From assembly GCA_964432205.1 (NCBI GenBank), contig CAYSMK010000008.1, positions 109,959 through 173,958 on the forward strand: DNA of 64,000 bases, in the 5' to 3' direction. Position numbers and translations under genes: made by a program. Within the stretch, counting starts at the first letter, position 1, and each line of letters opens with the position of its first letter. The notes below the pieces were generated by a model that saw only the letters and a program-made list of their open reading frames with translations, was not told the DNA's origin and searched no databases. This document shows positions 1 to 8,278 of the stretch, piece by piece. This DNA comes from Geomobilibacter sp964432205 (GTDB taxonomy: Bacteria; Desulfobacterota; Desulfuromonadia; Geobacterales; DSM-12255).

Positions 1-999
1 CGTTTCGGTCCCGCGAACCGATACCGGATCATGTGCGCCCCTGACTGGCCTTGCCGGCTTCCCGCTTAACTGTGCAACCGGTGCGGAAAGTTTTTCCCCG
101 GCCATCGGCATGGTTACCCGATCGGCCTCTATTGGCACGGCCGGAGAAGCTATAGCCCCTTTGGCCTTGTCGATTTCGGCAACAGGGGGTGGGGCCGTCC
201 GGGGTACCGCCGACTCCACCGCCATTGCCGGTGGTGCAGGTGCGGTCAGGCCTGGTACTGCCGCAGTAACAGCCGGCTGGGTTTCTGTAGGATCGGGCGT
301 TGCACTCATCATAAGAGCAACATCTGTAGTAGCAGTGTCGACAGCGTTAGCAACATTGGCAGTTTCAGCAGTGTTGGCAGTATTGACGGCAACCCGGTCT
401 GATGATTCCGACAGATCAGGCCGCTTCTGCGGCTGGCTGGTCGGCACAGGTTGCGACAGGAGTTGCAGCGCGGCAGCCATCAGGAGTTCGGTGGTTTCCC
501 GGGACGGCTCTGCTGTTACTGCCTGACCACTCTTCGCTGATGCGTCCTCAGCATCTTTTGGTGCCATCTCACTGCCTGCATCATTCTGAACAGGTACGAG
601 TACGAGTGGCATACCAGTCTCATCAGCCCCCCCCGTCTTCTGCGAGGGGTCCCCGTTCCCGGGCATAGGCGCCGGTGCAGCCTGGAAGGCGAACAGTGTG
701 GAGATAGCCGCGGTATCCGGCAACAGGGAAGAAGGGCCGTTACCGCCTGTTGCCGGGAGCGCTTGGCTGGACTGCGCCTCTGCTGCCGGCAGCGTATCCA
801 TGGGAATTGCCATGGCTTGAACCGGAACAGCTGGTACCGGCATTGTCACCGGCAAGGATGCTTCTGTCGTTCCAATCAGCATCCTGCTGAACAGGGACGA
901 TATCGTATCTCCGCCGGGGACTCCCGGCAGTTCCGCCGCCACGACGCCGTTCTGGGGCATGACTGGCGGTACGAGTGCTGCTATTGCATTGCTTTCCAT
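1..999 (-). CDS. fliK: Flagellar hook-length control protein FliK, N-terminal part (cut by window edge)
   Basis: The frame is open from an ATG at 999 to the window edge, giving the first 333 residues. A near-perfect Shine-Dalgarno (AAGGAGGTGAT, about 1005-1015) decides the start. The product is rich in Ala, Pro, Thr and Val with no recognisable fold, which is typical of the disordered N-terminal half of FliK; the conserved C-terminal domain would lie beyond the edge. FliK measures hook length and switches the flagellar export gate from hook to filament substrates. Position directly after fliJ and the motE-like gene is the usual place for fliK. The call rests on context and composition rather than on a conserved domain. 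Confidence 0.7.
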   Translation of the reverse strand, partial: MESNAIAALVPPVMPQNGVVAAELPGVPGGDTISSLFSRMLIGTTEASLPVTMPVPAVPVQAMAIPMDTLPAAEAQSSQALPATGGNGPSSLLPDTAAISTLFAFQAAPAPMPGNGDPSQKTGGADETGMPLVLVPVQNDAGSEMAPKDAEDASAKSGQAVTAEPSRETTELLMAAALQLLSQPVPTSQPQKRPDLSESSDRVAVNTANTAETANVANAVDTATTDVALMMSATPDPTETQPAVTAAVPGLTAPAPPAMAVESAVPRTAPPPVAEIDKAKGAIASPAVPIEADRVTMPMAGEKLSAPVAQLSGKPARPVRGAHDPVSVRGTET

Positions 1000-1069
1000 T
1001 GAATATCACCTCCTTTCCGCGTAGATTGCACCCCGAATATCCAAACCGGCTCCGTTGGCCGGTGTAGAA

Positions 1070-1615
1070 TCACTTCGACAGATTGAGTCGGGACCATTTG
1101 AGGACCCTGGGTTGACTCAGAAACGGAATCAGTTTGATGGCACTCTTCTGGTCCATCTGATTGAGCATGCCGATAACCAGATCCTCGTCCAGCTTGTCCA
1201 TCAACTTGCCCGCTTCCTCGGGCTTGAGCCCCTTGTATATCTTCAGCATGCGCCGGTAGCGCTCGTCCATCTCCTGCCTCTTGGCCTTGACCGACTCGTC
1301 CAGGGACTTCTTCACGGCGTTGATTTCAGCAAGCCTGGCATCCAGTTTGGTGGCAAGCTTTTTCAGCTCCTGCTCCTTGGCGTTCAGCGCCGCTTCCTTT
1401 TCCGCCAACTGGCGACGCCGGATCTCAAACCCGGCCAGTTCGTCGCTGGAAGGTCCCGAACCAAGCGGCGCAGCTTTTTCGACTGCTTTGGTCCCTGGCG
1501 CAGGAACGACCGCATTTGCCGCCTCGGCGTGGCCAACCCGGCGCGGCAGATCGCTCCCCGGCAACCAGAACACCAGCACCGAAACCAGAACCACTGTGCT
1601 GAGCAACTTCTTCAC
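1070..1615 (-). CDS. MotE-like periplasmic flagellar protein
   Basis: The 181-residue product has an N-terminal hydrophobic segment (about 4-20), a long Lys/Glu-rich coiled coil (about 55-120) and a C-terminal region (about 120-175, containing LKPEEAGKLMDKLDEDL) resembling the MgtE N-domain-like fold of MotE. MotE-type proteins act as periplasmic chaperones or structural partners of the motor stator. The start is a GTG at 1615 that overlaps the fliJ stop (GTGA), indicating translational coupling. The gene sits between fliJ and fliK in the basal-body operon. The family assignment is by domain layout and context. Confidence 0.75.
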   Translation of the reverse strand: MKKLLSTVVLVSVLVFWLPGSDLPRRVGHAEAANAVVPAPGTKAVEKAAPLGSGPSSDELAGFEIRRRQLAEKEAALNAKEQELKKLATKLDARLAEINAVKKSLDESVKAKRQEMDERYRRMLKIYKGLKPEEAGKLMDKLDEDLVIGMLNQMDQKSAIKLIPFLSQPRVLKWSRLNLSK

Positions 1616-2058
1616 TTTCTACTCCGACTGTTCCCCTGAATGGCAATCTCGTCCAGGAAATTCCGTTCCTTGGCGGCCACTTCCAGGCGATGGGCCGCAT
1701 TGGTCTTGTCTTTGAAGGATTCAAGGACCTTCTTGTCCTTGGCGGCGCTCAGCAGGATCTCCCGCTTCTCCTCAACCTCTTCGTTCAGAGTACTTACTAC
1801 TTCGCGCTGGGTCCTTATCTCTGATGACTGCTTGCGCGAAAACTCGGCATAGAGTTGAAACTCCAGGGCCAGAATGCCGGCCGTCTCCTTTTCCTTCAAC
1901 TCGCGCGCGAGCCGTTCGGCCTTTTCCTCTTCGCTCTTGAGGCGCCGGGTGGCGTTCTCGAACTCGCTGCGGGCCACCGCCAACTCCTGCTTGCGGGCCT
2001 TTTCCACTTCGCGCCGGTAGTTCAGCACCTGCTGAAGACGAAACCCATCCTTGGGCAT
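1612..2058 (-). CDS. fliJ: Flagellar export protein FliJ
   Basis: The 148-residue product is almost entirely a charged alpha-helical coiled coil (Glu, Lys, Arg and Ala heptads), as expected for FliJ, the central stalk of the flagellar export ATPase that links FliI to the export gate FlhA. The start ATG at 2058 has AAGGAG eight bases upstream. It follows fliI after 43 bases and its stop overlaps the next start. The opening residues (FRLQQVLNYRREVEKARKQE) match the usual FliJ N-terminus. Length is typical of the family. Confidence 0.85.
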   Translation of the reverse strand: MPKDGFRLQQVLNYRREVEKARKQELAVARSEFENATRRLKSEEEKAERLARELKEKETAGILALEFQLYAEFSRKQSSEIRTQREVVSTLNEEVEEKREILLSAAKDKKVLESFKDKTNAAHRLEVAAKERNFLDEIAIQGNSRSRK

Positions 2059-2101
2059 CTTCCGCTCCTTACTTCACCGCAGCAATGTCGGCAACCGGCG
2101 A

Positions 2102-3436
2102 TTATGCTGCAGCCGCTTCGTCGAACAGTTCCTGAAGCCCGTTGACCGCCTGCTCCACACTGACCCCCGTATGGATGTCCTGGCGAATATACGCGATAAC
2201 TTTCTCCATCTTGGCAATGGCATAATCGATGGAGGGATTGCTGCCTGCCTTATAGGCGCCGATATTGATAAGGTCTTCTGCCTGGCGGTAGGTTGCCAGC
2301 AGCTCCTTGAAGCGCGACGCCAACTGTTGATGCCCTTTGATCGTCACATCCGTCATGACCCGGCTGGCACTGGACAGCACGTCGACCGGCGGATAAATGG
2401 CCCGGGACGCAAGTTCACGGGAAAGCAGGATGTGACCGTCGAGAATGCTCCGCATGGCGTCGGAAATGGGCTCATTGAAGTCGTCGCCTTCGACAAGCAC
2501 CGTGTAGAGGCCGGTGATACTCCCCTGAAGGAAGTTGCCGGTCCTTTCCAGGAGCTTGGGCAGGGCGGCGAAGACCGAAGGGGTATACCCCTTGGTGGTG
2601 GGTGGCTCGCCGATGGCCAGGCCGACCTCGCGCATGGCCATGGCGAAACGGGTGGCCGAGTCCATCATCAAGAGCACCCGCTTCCCCTGGGACTGGAAGT
2701 ATTCGGCGATGGTGGTGGCGATGTAGGCCCCGCGCATCCGTACCAGAGGCGGCTGGTCAGAAGTGGCAACGATCACCACCGACTTTTTCAGCCCCTCCTC
2801 CTGCAGGTCCTTTTCGATGAACTCCCGAAGTTCCCTGCCCCGTTCGCCGATGAGCGCGATCACGTTGACATCGGCCTCGGTGTAGCGGGCAATCATCCCC
2901 AGAAGCGTCGACTTGCCCACCCCGGAGCCGGCCATGATCCCGACACGCTGTCCTTCACCGCAGGTGAGGAGCCCGTTGATGGCCCGGATGCCGAGATCGA
3001 GGGGCTTGCGGATCGGTGCCCGCTTGAGCGGGTTCACCGGCATGGCATAGATCGGGTACTCCTCCTCGGTGAAGATGGGACCCAAATCGTCGATCGGGTT
3101 GCCAAGCCCATCGATGACCCGCCCCAACAGGCTCCGGCCGACCCCCAGCGATGACTTCTGGCGACGGACCGAGATGAGACTCCCCAACCCCACCCCGCGC
3201 AATTCACCGAGGGGCATGAGCAGGGCCTTGTTCTCGCGAAACCCCACCACCTCCGCCTGGATACGGTCGCCGCCATGGGTGTGGATCTCGCAGAGGGAAC
3301 CCACTGCCGTATCCGGACAGTACCCTTCGATGACCAACCCGACCACCTGCGTGACCTTGCCATGGAAGCGGATCTGCCTGTTGGCCGCAATTCCGGGCAT
3401 GAAGCGGGTCAGATTGATTCTATCGGTCTGCATCAT
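2102..3436 (-). CDS. fliI: Flagellum-specific ATPase FliI
   Basis: The 444-residue product is the hexameric ATPase that powers flagellar type III export. It shows a Walker A loop (GSGVGKST, residues 170-177), the GERGRE motif and the MMDSATRFA segment of F1-beta-like ATPases. An upstream in-frame extension to 3592 is open but is not the gene: the ATG at 3436 is preceded by AAGGAGG at the right distance and gives the normal family length. The start lies inside the end of fliH (17-base overlap), so the two are probably translated together as the FliH-FliI complex. Confidence 0.95.
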   Translation of the reverse strand: MMQTDRINLTRFMPGIAANRQIRFHGKVTQVVGLVIEGYCPDTAVGSLCEIHTHGGDRIQAEVVGFRENKALLMPLGELRGVGLGSLISVRRQKSSLGVGRSLLGRVIDGLGNPIDDLGPIFTEEEYPIYAMPVNPLKRAPIRKPLDLGIRAINGLLTCGEGQRVGIMAGSGVGKSTLLGMIARYTEADVNVIALIGERGRELREFIEKDLQEEGLKKSVVIVATSDQPPLVRMRGAYIATTIAEYFQSQGKRVLLMMDSATRFAMAMREVGLAIGEPPTTKGYTPSVFAALPKLLERTGNFLQGSITGLYTVLVEGDDFNEPISDAMRSILDGHILLSRELASRAIYPPVDVLSSASRVMTDVTIKGHQQLASRFKELLATYRQAEDLINIGAYKAGSNPSIDYAIAKMEKVIAYIRQDIHTGVSVEQAVNGLQELFDEAAAA

Positions 3437-4232
3437 TGCCGCCTCCTTCACCGACACCACTGATGAAGTCAATCGGAGTTCCACGCTCCTCCATGAAACG
3501 GTGGAAGATCTCTTCGAGCTGGGTCTCGATGCGGGCGTCAATCGTGCCGGTGGGGGTATCCACCATGCAGCCGCCGCGCATGATCTGCTCATCCGGGGTG
3601 AGGGTCACCTGATTGTCACGACCTATGCCGGTAATGAACCGCTCCCGGTCACTGCTCACCAGTGCATAATCCTCCGGGTTCAGGCGGATCGTTACCCGAT
3701 CAAGATCGGTAACGGCATCGAGGGCCGTCGTGATGACGCCGGCGAGGATCTGCGGATCAAGGCTGATCTCCCGCTGGATGATTTTGCGGGCGACCATGAT
3801 GGAGAGCGTCAACAGGTCTGCCTCGCTCTCCCGCATGACCTTGTCGCGGAGATCGGTGAGACCGGTAATCCCGTCCCGAAGGGCCTTGAAGACATTGGAA
3901 AGACCACGCTCCGCCTGACGCCTTCCCTCTTCCAGTCCCCGGTTGAAGGCATCCTGCAGCTGAAGCTGCAACTCATCCTCGCTTATGCCGGCGACCGCCG
4001 GAATAGCAGCCGGCTCTTCTTCCGGCGTTGCGATCTCCTGTTCGGGAGGGGGCGGGACAACTGCCGCAGGCGGGGTGCAGTCACGGATCTGCAGCGGAAT
4101 GAACTCATCGCTCTCCGCAGGAACCGGGAATCCTCCCCCATCAGCGGACAACGGCGAAAAGTCGAAGGAGCAGACGGTCTGATCCTTGAGGAGATCTGAC
4201 TTGATGATCTTGGATGGTCTAAACGAGCACAT
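3420..4232 (-). CDS. fliH: Flagellar assembly protein FliH
   Basis: The 270-residue product is the FliH stator that tethers and regulates FliI. It has a Pro/Glu-rich N-terminal part (about 30-85), a helical middle with Gly-spaced repeats (NRGLEEGRRQAERGL) and a C-terminal globular part containing ARKIIQREISLDPQIL and RLNPEDYALV, which match the FliH/HrpE family. I chose the ATG at 4232, which overlaps the fliG stop by 14 bases; the open frame continues upstream only over fliG. The arrangement fliG-fliH-fliI with overlapping ends is the canonical order. Confidence 0.9.
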   Translation of the reverse strand: MCSFRPSKIIKSDLLKDQTVCSFDFSPLSADGGGFPVPAESDEFIPLQIRDCTPPAAVVPPPPEQEIATPEEEPAAIPAVAGISEDELQLQLQDAFNRGLEEGRRQAERGLSNVFKALRDGITGLTDLRDKVMRESEADLLTLSIMVARKIIQREISLDPQILAGVITTALDAVTDLDRVTIRLNPEDYALVSSDRERFITGIGRDNQVTLTPDEQIMRGGCMVDTPTGTIDARIETQLEEIFHRFMEERGTPIDFISGVGEGGGNDADR

Positions 4233-5241
4233 CGTCAGCCCCGCGCCCGGCCAGCACAATCTTCCCTTCTTCCTCCATCTTCCTGACAATCTTGATGATT
4301 TCCGACTGGGCCTTTTCCACATCCGAGAGCCGGACCGGTCCCATCACCTCCAGGTCTTCCTTGATCATGTCCGCAGCGCGGCTGGAGATATTGCGGAATA
4401 CCTTGTCCTTGATCTCGTCCGTCGATGCCTTCAGTGCCAGGGTCAGGGTATCGTTCGAGATTTCGCGCATGATTGCCTGGATGGAACGGTCATCCAGCCT
4501 GAAGATATCTTCAAAGGTGAACAGGTGCTTCCTGATGACCTCGGCGAGCGGCGGATTCATTACATCCAGTTTATCCAGGATATGCTTCTCTTTGCTCCGC
4601 TCCAGGTGGTTGAACATTTCGACAACCTTTTCAACACCGCCCACCTTGAACCGTTGGGTGCCGCCCATGGCAGACAGTTCCCGCTTCACCACCTCGTCGA
4701 TGTCGTTGAGGATCTCGGGGGAAACCTGATCCACATCGGCAATGCGGATGATCACCTCGGCCTGGAGGTCGATGGGGAGATAGCCAACAATCTCACTGGT
4801 CTGCTTGGGGCGGAGTTTGGCAACGATTACGGCAATGGTCTGAGGGTGTTCCTGGGAAAGGAAGTTGGCAATGGTTTTGGCATCCATGTTGGACAGGATA
4901 TCCTCGATGTCGCCAAAGGTCGAAGTCTGCATCTCCATAAGGAGGAGTTCGGCCTTCTGGGGTCCGAGGGCCTTTTCCAGAATCTTCCGGACGTACTCTT
5001 CCCCTTGAGCGAAGAAGCCGGACTCGGGGTCGGTGATCCGCTGGTACTCCTCCACTACTTCCTGGATCACCGGCAACCCCACATGACCGAGATTGGCCAT
5101 GGCCTGGCTGATCTTCTTGATCTCGTTGTCATCCATGTGCTGGAGGATCTTGCTGGTCGCTTCCGTCCCTATATAGAGCAGGAGGATGGCCGCCTTCTCG
5201 GTCCCGGACAACGAAGCTACACTCTCTGGCACAGATGCCAT
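4219..5241 (-). CDS. fliG: Flagellar motor switch protein FliG
   Basis: The 340-residue product is FliG, the rotor protein that couples the stator to rotation and switching. It carries the EHPQ motif in the middle domain (LSQEHPQTIAVIVAKL) and the charged C-terminal torque helix region (SDVEKAQSEIIKIVRKMEEEGKI). Length is typical. It lies 42 bases downstream of fliF, its binding partner in the MS ring, and overlaps fliH at its end. Confidence 0.96.
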   Translation of the reverse strand: MASVPESVASLSGTEKAAILLLYIGTEATSKILQHMDDNEIKKISQAMANLGHVGLPVIQEVVEEYQRITDPESGFFAQGEEYVRKILEKALGPQKAELLLMEMQTSTFGDIEDILSNMDAKTIANFLSQEHPQTIAVIVAKLRPKQTSEIVGYLPIDLQAEVIIRIADVDQVSPEILNDIDEVVKRELSAMGGTQRFKVGGVEKVVEMFNHLERSKEKHILDKLDVMNPPLAEVIRKHLFTFEDIFRLDDRSIQAIMREISNDTLTLALKASTDEIKDKVFRNISSRAADMIKEDLEVMGPVRLSDVEKAQSEIIKIVRKMEEEGKIVLAGRGADDVLV

Positions 5242-5283
5242 TGTTCCCTCAGCGCCTTTCTATTTCAGTGAAAACGGAACGAG

Positions 5284-6864
5284 TCACTTCCGGCTGCTTT
5301 CGAGCCAGTTCCGCAGCACCTGCGATGCCTGATACGGATCCTGCTTGACCTTGTCGATGAGATCCACCTGGGCCGCCGATTGCTGGGTCAGCATCGCTTT
5401 GCGCGCCTCGACCATTCTGCGCACCTCATCTTCGGCGTCCTGTTCAGGCACGAAGGTGGTGGGAACACTGGAACGCAACGTCGTCAAGAGAGGCCTGATC
5501 ACCAGGAATATCAGGGCAAGGAATCCAGCCCCGATCAGCAGGTTCTTGAGCAGGCTCATGAAGATCGGCGCTGACCACCAGTTTGCCTGTTCACTGACAC
5601 CGACGTCGCCCGTATCCTGGAACGGAATATTGGCAACCGTCACCTGATCGCCCCGCTGCGGATTGAACCCGACAGCGCTCCTGACCAGGGCCTCGATCTT
5701 CTGGAGCTCGTCGGGGGTGCGGGGAGCATACTTCGGTCTTGCCCCCTCCTTGGCTCCCGGCGGCAGTTCGTACTTGCCGTCCACGAGTATGGCCACCGAG
5801 ACCTTTTCCACGTTACCCACCGGCTCTATGGTCCTGGCGGTCGACCGGCTGACCTCGTAGTTGAGCGTTTCGTCGCTCTTGGTGCCACCGCCCGTTGTCG
5901 GAACCGTCGGCGTTGCACCGGGGCGCCCGAGATTGGACTGGACGCCGGGAACGCCCACGGCAGCCGTGGTAGAGGCCCCTTTCTCCTCGGTGCGCTGCTC
6001 GCTCCTGACCGCGGCGGCCTCAGGGTCGTAACGCTCCTCGAATTTCTCGACCTGCTTGAAATTGAACGATGCCGTTACCCTGGCAGCCGAACGGCCACTC
6101 CCTACCACCTTATCCAGCAACGACTGGAGCCGGTCTTCCAGGTTGCGCTCATAGTTGCGCTGGAGGTCCTGCATGCCGGCCGTCAGCTTGCTGGACTGGT
6201 CGCTAGGACCTCCCTTGCTCAGGATTTTCCCCCGCCCGTCCAACACACTGACATGATCCGGGTCCATCCCCTCCACCGACGAGGCAACCAGATGCACGAT
6301 CCCCTGTACATCGCTCTCCCGCAAGCTCCGGTTGGACTTCATCTTCAGCACTACCGAGGCGGTCGCAGGCTTCTCGTTCTCCTTGAACAGGGACTTTTCC
6401 GGGATGGTCAGGTGTACCCTCGCCTGCTCCACCCCGGCCAGTTGGGTGATGGTTCGAGACAGTTCTCCCTGCAGCGCCCGCTGATAGTTGAGTTTCTGCA
6501 CAAACTCGGTGACCCCGAAGTTCTTGCGATCAAAGATCTCGAAACCGATCCCGCCTCCCTGGGGAAGCCCTTCCGAGGCAAGGGAGAGGCGGAGCTCATA
6601 CACCTTGTCAGCCGGCACCAGAAGCGCCTTGCCGTCCGAAGAAATCTGATAGGGGACCTTCTGCTCCTTGAGTTTCTTGACGATCTCACCCGCATCTTCG
6701 CCGGTCAGGTTGGCAAAGAGCGGACGATAGTCGGTTCTGTTCGCCACCACGATGAGAATGGCAAATGTGGCAAGGGACAGGCCGACCACTCCTCCGATAA
6801 GCCAGCGCTTGGCCGGGGGAAGAGCAAGGAAGGGTTCCAGCAGTTTTTTCAAGCCTTCCGGCAT
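5284..6864 (-). CDS. fliF: Flagellar MS-ring protein FliF
   Basis: The 526-residue product forms the MS ring in the inner membrane. A first transmembrane helix lies at about 20-40 and a second at about 435-460, with ring-building motifs between them and a Gly/Thr/Pro-rich, poorly ordered stretch at about 300-330. The cytoplasmic C-terminus that binds FliG is present. Length is near the family norm of 520-560. It sits between fliE and fliG in the basal-body operon. Confidence 0.95.
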   Translation of the reverse strand: MPEGLKKLLEPFLALPPAKRWLIGGVVGLSLATFAILIVVANRTDYRPLFANLTGEDAGEIVKKLKEQKVPYQISSDGKALLVPADKVYELRLSLASEGLPQGGGIGFEIFDRKNFGVTEFVQKLNYQRALQGELSRTITQLAGVEQARVHLTIPEKSLFKENEKPATASVVLKMKSNRSLRESDVQGIVHLVASSVEGMDPDHVSVLDGRGKILSKGGPSDQSSKLTAGMQDLQRNYERNLEDRLQSLLDKVVGSGRSAARVTASFNFKQVEKFEERYDPEAAAVRSEQRTEEKGASTTAAVGVPGVQSNLGRPGATPTVPTTGGGTKSDETLNYEVSRSTARTIEPVGNVEKVSVAILVDGKYELPPGAKEGARPKYAPRTPDELQKIEALVRSAVGFNPQRGDQVTVANIPFQDTGDVGVSEQANWWSAPIFMSLLKNLLIGAGFLALIFLVIRPLLTTLRSSVPTTFVPEQDAEDEVRRMVEARKAMLTQQSAAQVDLIDKVKQDPYQASQVLRNWLESSRK

Positions 6865-6951
6865 CGAGCTACTCCGCGGATGGGAACAAGGGACGTAGGG
6901 AAACGTGCTCTCCCATTACAGCAAAGGGACAGCACACCAAATCAAACGGGG

Positions 6952-7257
6952 TCAAACCGGCATGCGCATGACTTCCTGGTATGCCTCGACCACCTTATTG
7001 CGGACCTGGGTCAGGAACTGAAACGAAATGGACGATTTCTCCATGGCGATCATGACCTCATGAAGCCCGCGGGCCTGTCCCGTTGCCAGTTCCTGTACCG
7101 CCTTGTCCGACGCCTGCTGGTCACTATTGACCTTGCTGACCATTTCACCGAGATACGATGCAAAGCTGACCGCTGGAGACTGCGCCGATGCAACCTCTTT
7201 GGCCGGTTGAAATGCCTGCTCCAGCCCGCCGCCCGTCTCTATACCCTTGATGATCAT
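6952..7257 (-). CDS. fliE: Flagellar hook-basal body protein FliE
   Basis: The 101-residue product matches FliE, the adaptor between the MS ring and the rod. The C-terminal half (ISFQFLTQVRNKVVEAYQEV) is the family signature, followed by a short MRMPV end. The start at 7257 has AAGGAG eight bases upstream. It lies between flgC and fliF, the standard order. Confidence 0.93.
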   Translation of the reverse strand: MIIKGIETGGGLEQAFQPAKEVASAQSPAVSFASYLGEMVSKVNSDQQASDKAVQELATGQARGLHEVMIAMEKSSISFQFLTQVRNKVVEAYQEVMRMPV

Positions 7258-7286
7258 GCTCGAATCTCCTTAGCCGATGCCAGCTA

Positions 7287-7724
7287 TCAGCGACTGATTT
7301 CCAGTGTTTTCAAGGCCATGCTCTTGGTAGCCTGCAAGGTGGTAACATTGGCCTCATAGGAGCGGGTGGCAGCGATCATGTCGGCCATCTCCTCCACCAC
7401 GTTGACGTTCGGCATGGCCACATACCCCTTGGCGTCAGCTTCGGGGTGGGACGGATCATACTGCAGCCGCGGTGGATTCTGGTCCTCAACGACCTGCAGC
7501 ACGCTCACCTTGTTCAACTGCTGGAGTCCAGCCTTGTTGAGGGCCGCACTGAAGGGCTGGCTGACCGGCTGCGCCGCAAACACGGCATCCTTGCGTTTAT
7601 ACGGCCCACCTTCGGCAGTCCGGGTGGAATTGGCATTAGCCAGGTTACTGGAAATGAGATTCATCCGGGTCCGCTCGGCCGTGAGGGCCGAGGAGCTTAC
7701 ATCCATTGCCGTGAACAGGTCCAT
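7287..7724 (-). CDS. flgC: Flagellar proximal rod protein FlgC
   Basis: The 145-residue product has the rod-protein N-terminal motif (SSSALTAERTRMNLISSNLA followed by NANST) and the C-terminal helix motif (MADMIAATRSYEANVTTLQA) of FlgC. It builds the rod with FlgB. The start codon overlaps the flgB stop by one base (TGATG), indicating coupling. Confidence 0.95.
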   Translation of the reverse strand: MDLFTAMDVSSSALTAERTRMNLISSNLANANSTRTAEGGPYKRKDAVFAAQPVSQPFSAALNKAGLQQLNKVSVLQVVEDQNPPRLQYDPSHPEADAKGYVAMPNVNVVEEMADMIAATRSYEANVTTLQATKSMALKTLEISR

Positions 7725-8149
7725 CAGTTAGTCCCCTTTATCGCCTGCTTGATTCCTTCAAACTTCTTGGCGAGTATCTGTACCGAGGCGTTGTAGAGAA
7801 TCTGGTTCTCGGCCATCTTGGCCATCTCCTGCTCCAGCTCCACCCTGTTGCCATCACGCCCCGGATTGGGGGCCGGAGTCTCCTCCAGAGCGCCCTGCAC
7901 CTGATCAAGGGATCTTCGCATCCCCTTGACCGGAATGTGGCGGGGATGGGCAGGAACCAGTGCCGTCCCCTTTTTCTGACCCTGGAGCGCCTCCTTGAGC
8001 TCTCCCTCGAAAGAGAGCCGGGTCGGCGTGTAACCCGGGGTCTCGGCATTGGCCATATTGGCAGAAATAAGATTATGATTTCTGGTCCTGAGGTCTATGC
8101 TCTTCCCCAGGAGTTCAACCGTATTACTGAAGAGTCCGTCTACCGGCAT
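7724..8149 (-). CDS. flgB: Flagellar proximal rod protein FlgB
   Basis: The 141-residue product starts MPVDGLFSNTVELLGK and carries the rod motif NHNLISANMANAETPGYTP. The open frame extends upstream to 8272, but the ATG at 8149 has a strong GGAGGTG eight bases before it and the upstream part covers the promoter. It is the first gene of the basal-body operon. A -24/-12 promoter match lies just upstream (8177-8192). Confidence 0.95.
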   Translation of the reverse strand: MPVDGLFSNTVELLGKSIDLRTRNHNLISANMANAETPGYTPTRLSFEGELKEALQGQKKGTALVPAHPRHIPVKGMRRSLDQVQGALEETPAPNPGRDGNRVELEQEMAKMAENQILYNASVQILAKKFEGIKQAIKGTN

Positions 8150-8176
8150 GACAACACCTCCGCGACTCATGATGAG

Positions 8177-8192
8177 AGCAAAACCCATACCA
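8177..8192 (-). promoter_or_regulatory. Sigma-54 (-24/-12) promoter for the flgB operon
   Basis: On the minus strand the site reads TGGTATGGGTTTTGCT and fits the consensus TGGYAYG-N4-TTGCW at every defined position. The predicted transcript would start near 8166, leaving a leader of about 17 bases that holds the flgB ribosome site. RpoN control of early flagellar genes is known in many flagellated proteobacteria; here it is inferred from the motif and spacing. Confidence 0.8.
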
Positions 8193-8278
8193 GCCCACAA
8201 GCAAACAAATTTCAAACAATTACGTGATGTTGAGAAGAGTCGAGAAGACAGATGGCAGGAGCATTTTGACACAAGACA

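Noticed and set aside
1055..4199. Long plus-strand open frames opposite the flagellar genes
   Set aside because: They are antisense shadows of fliH, fliI, fliJ and the motE-like gene, lack ribosome sites and show no family motifs.
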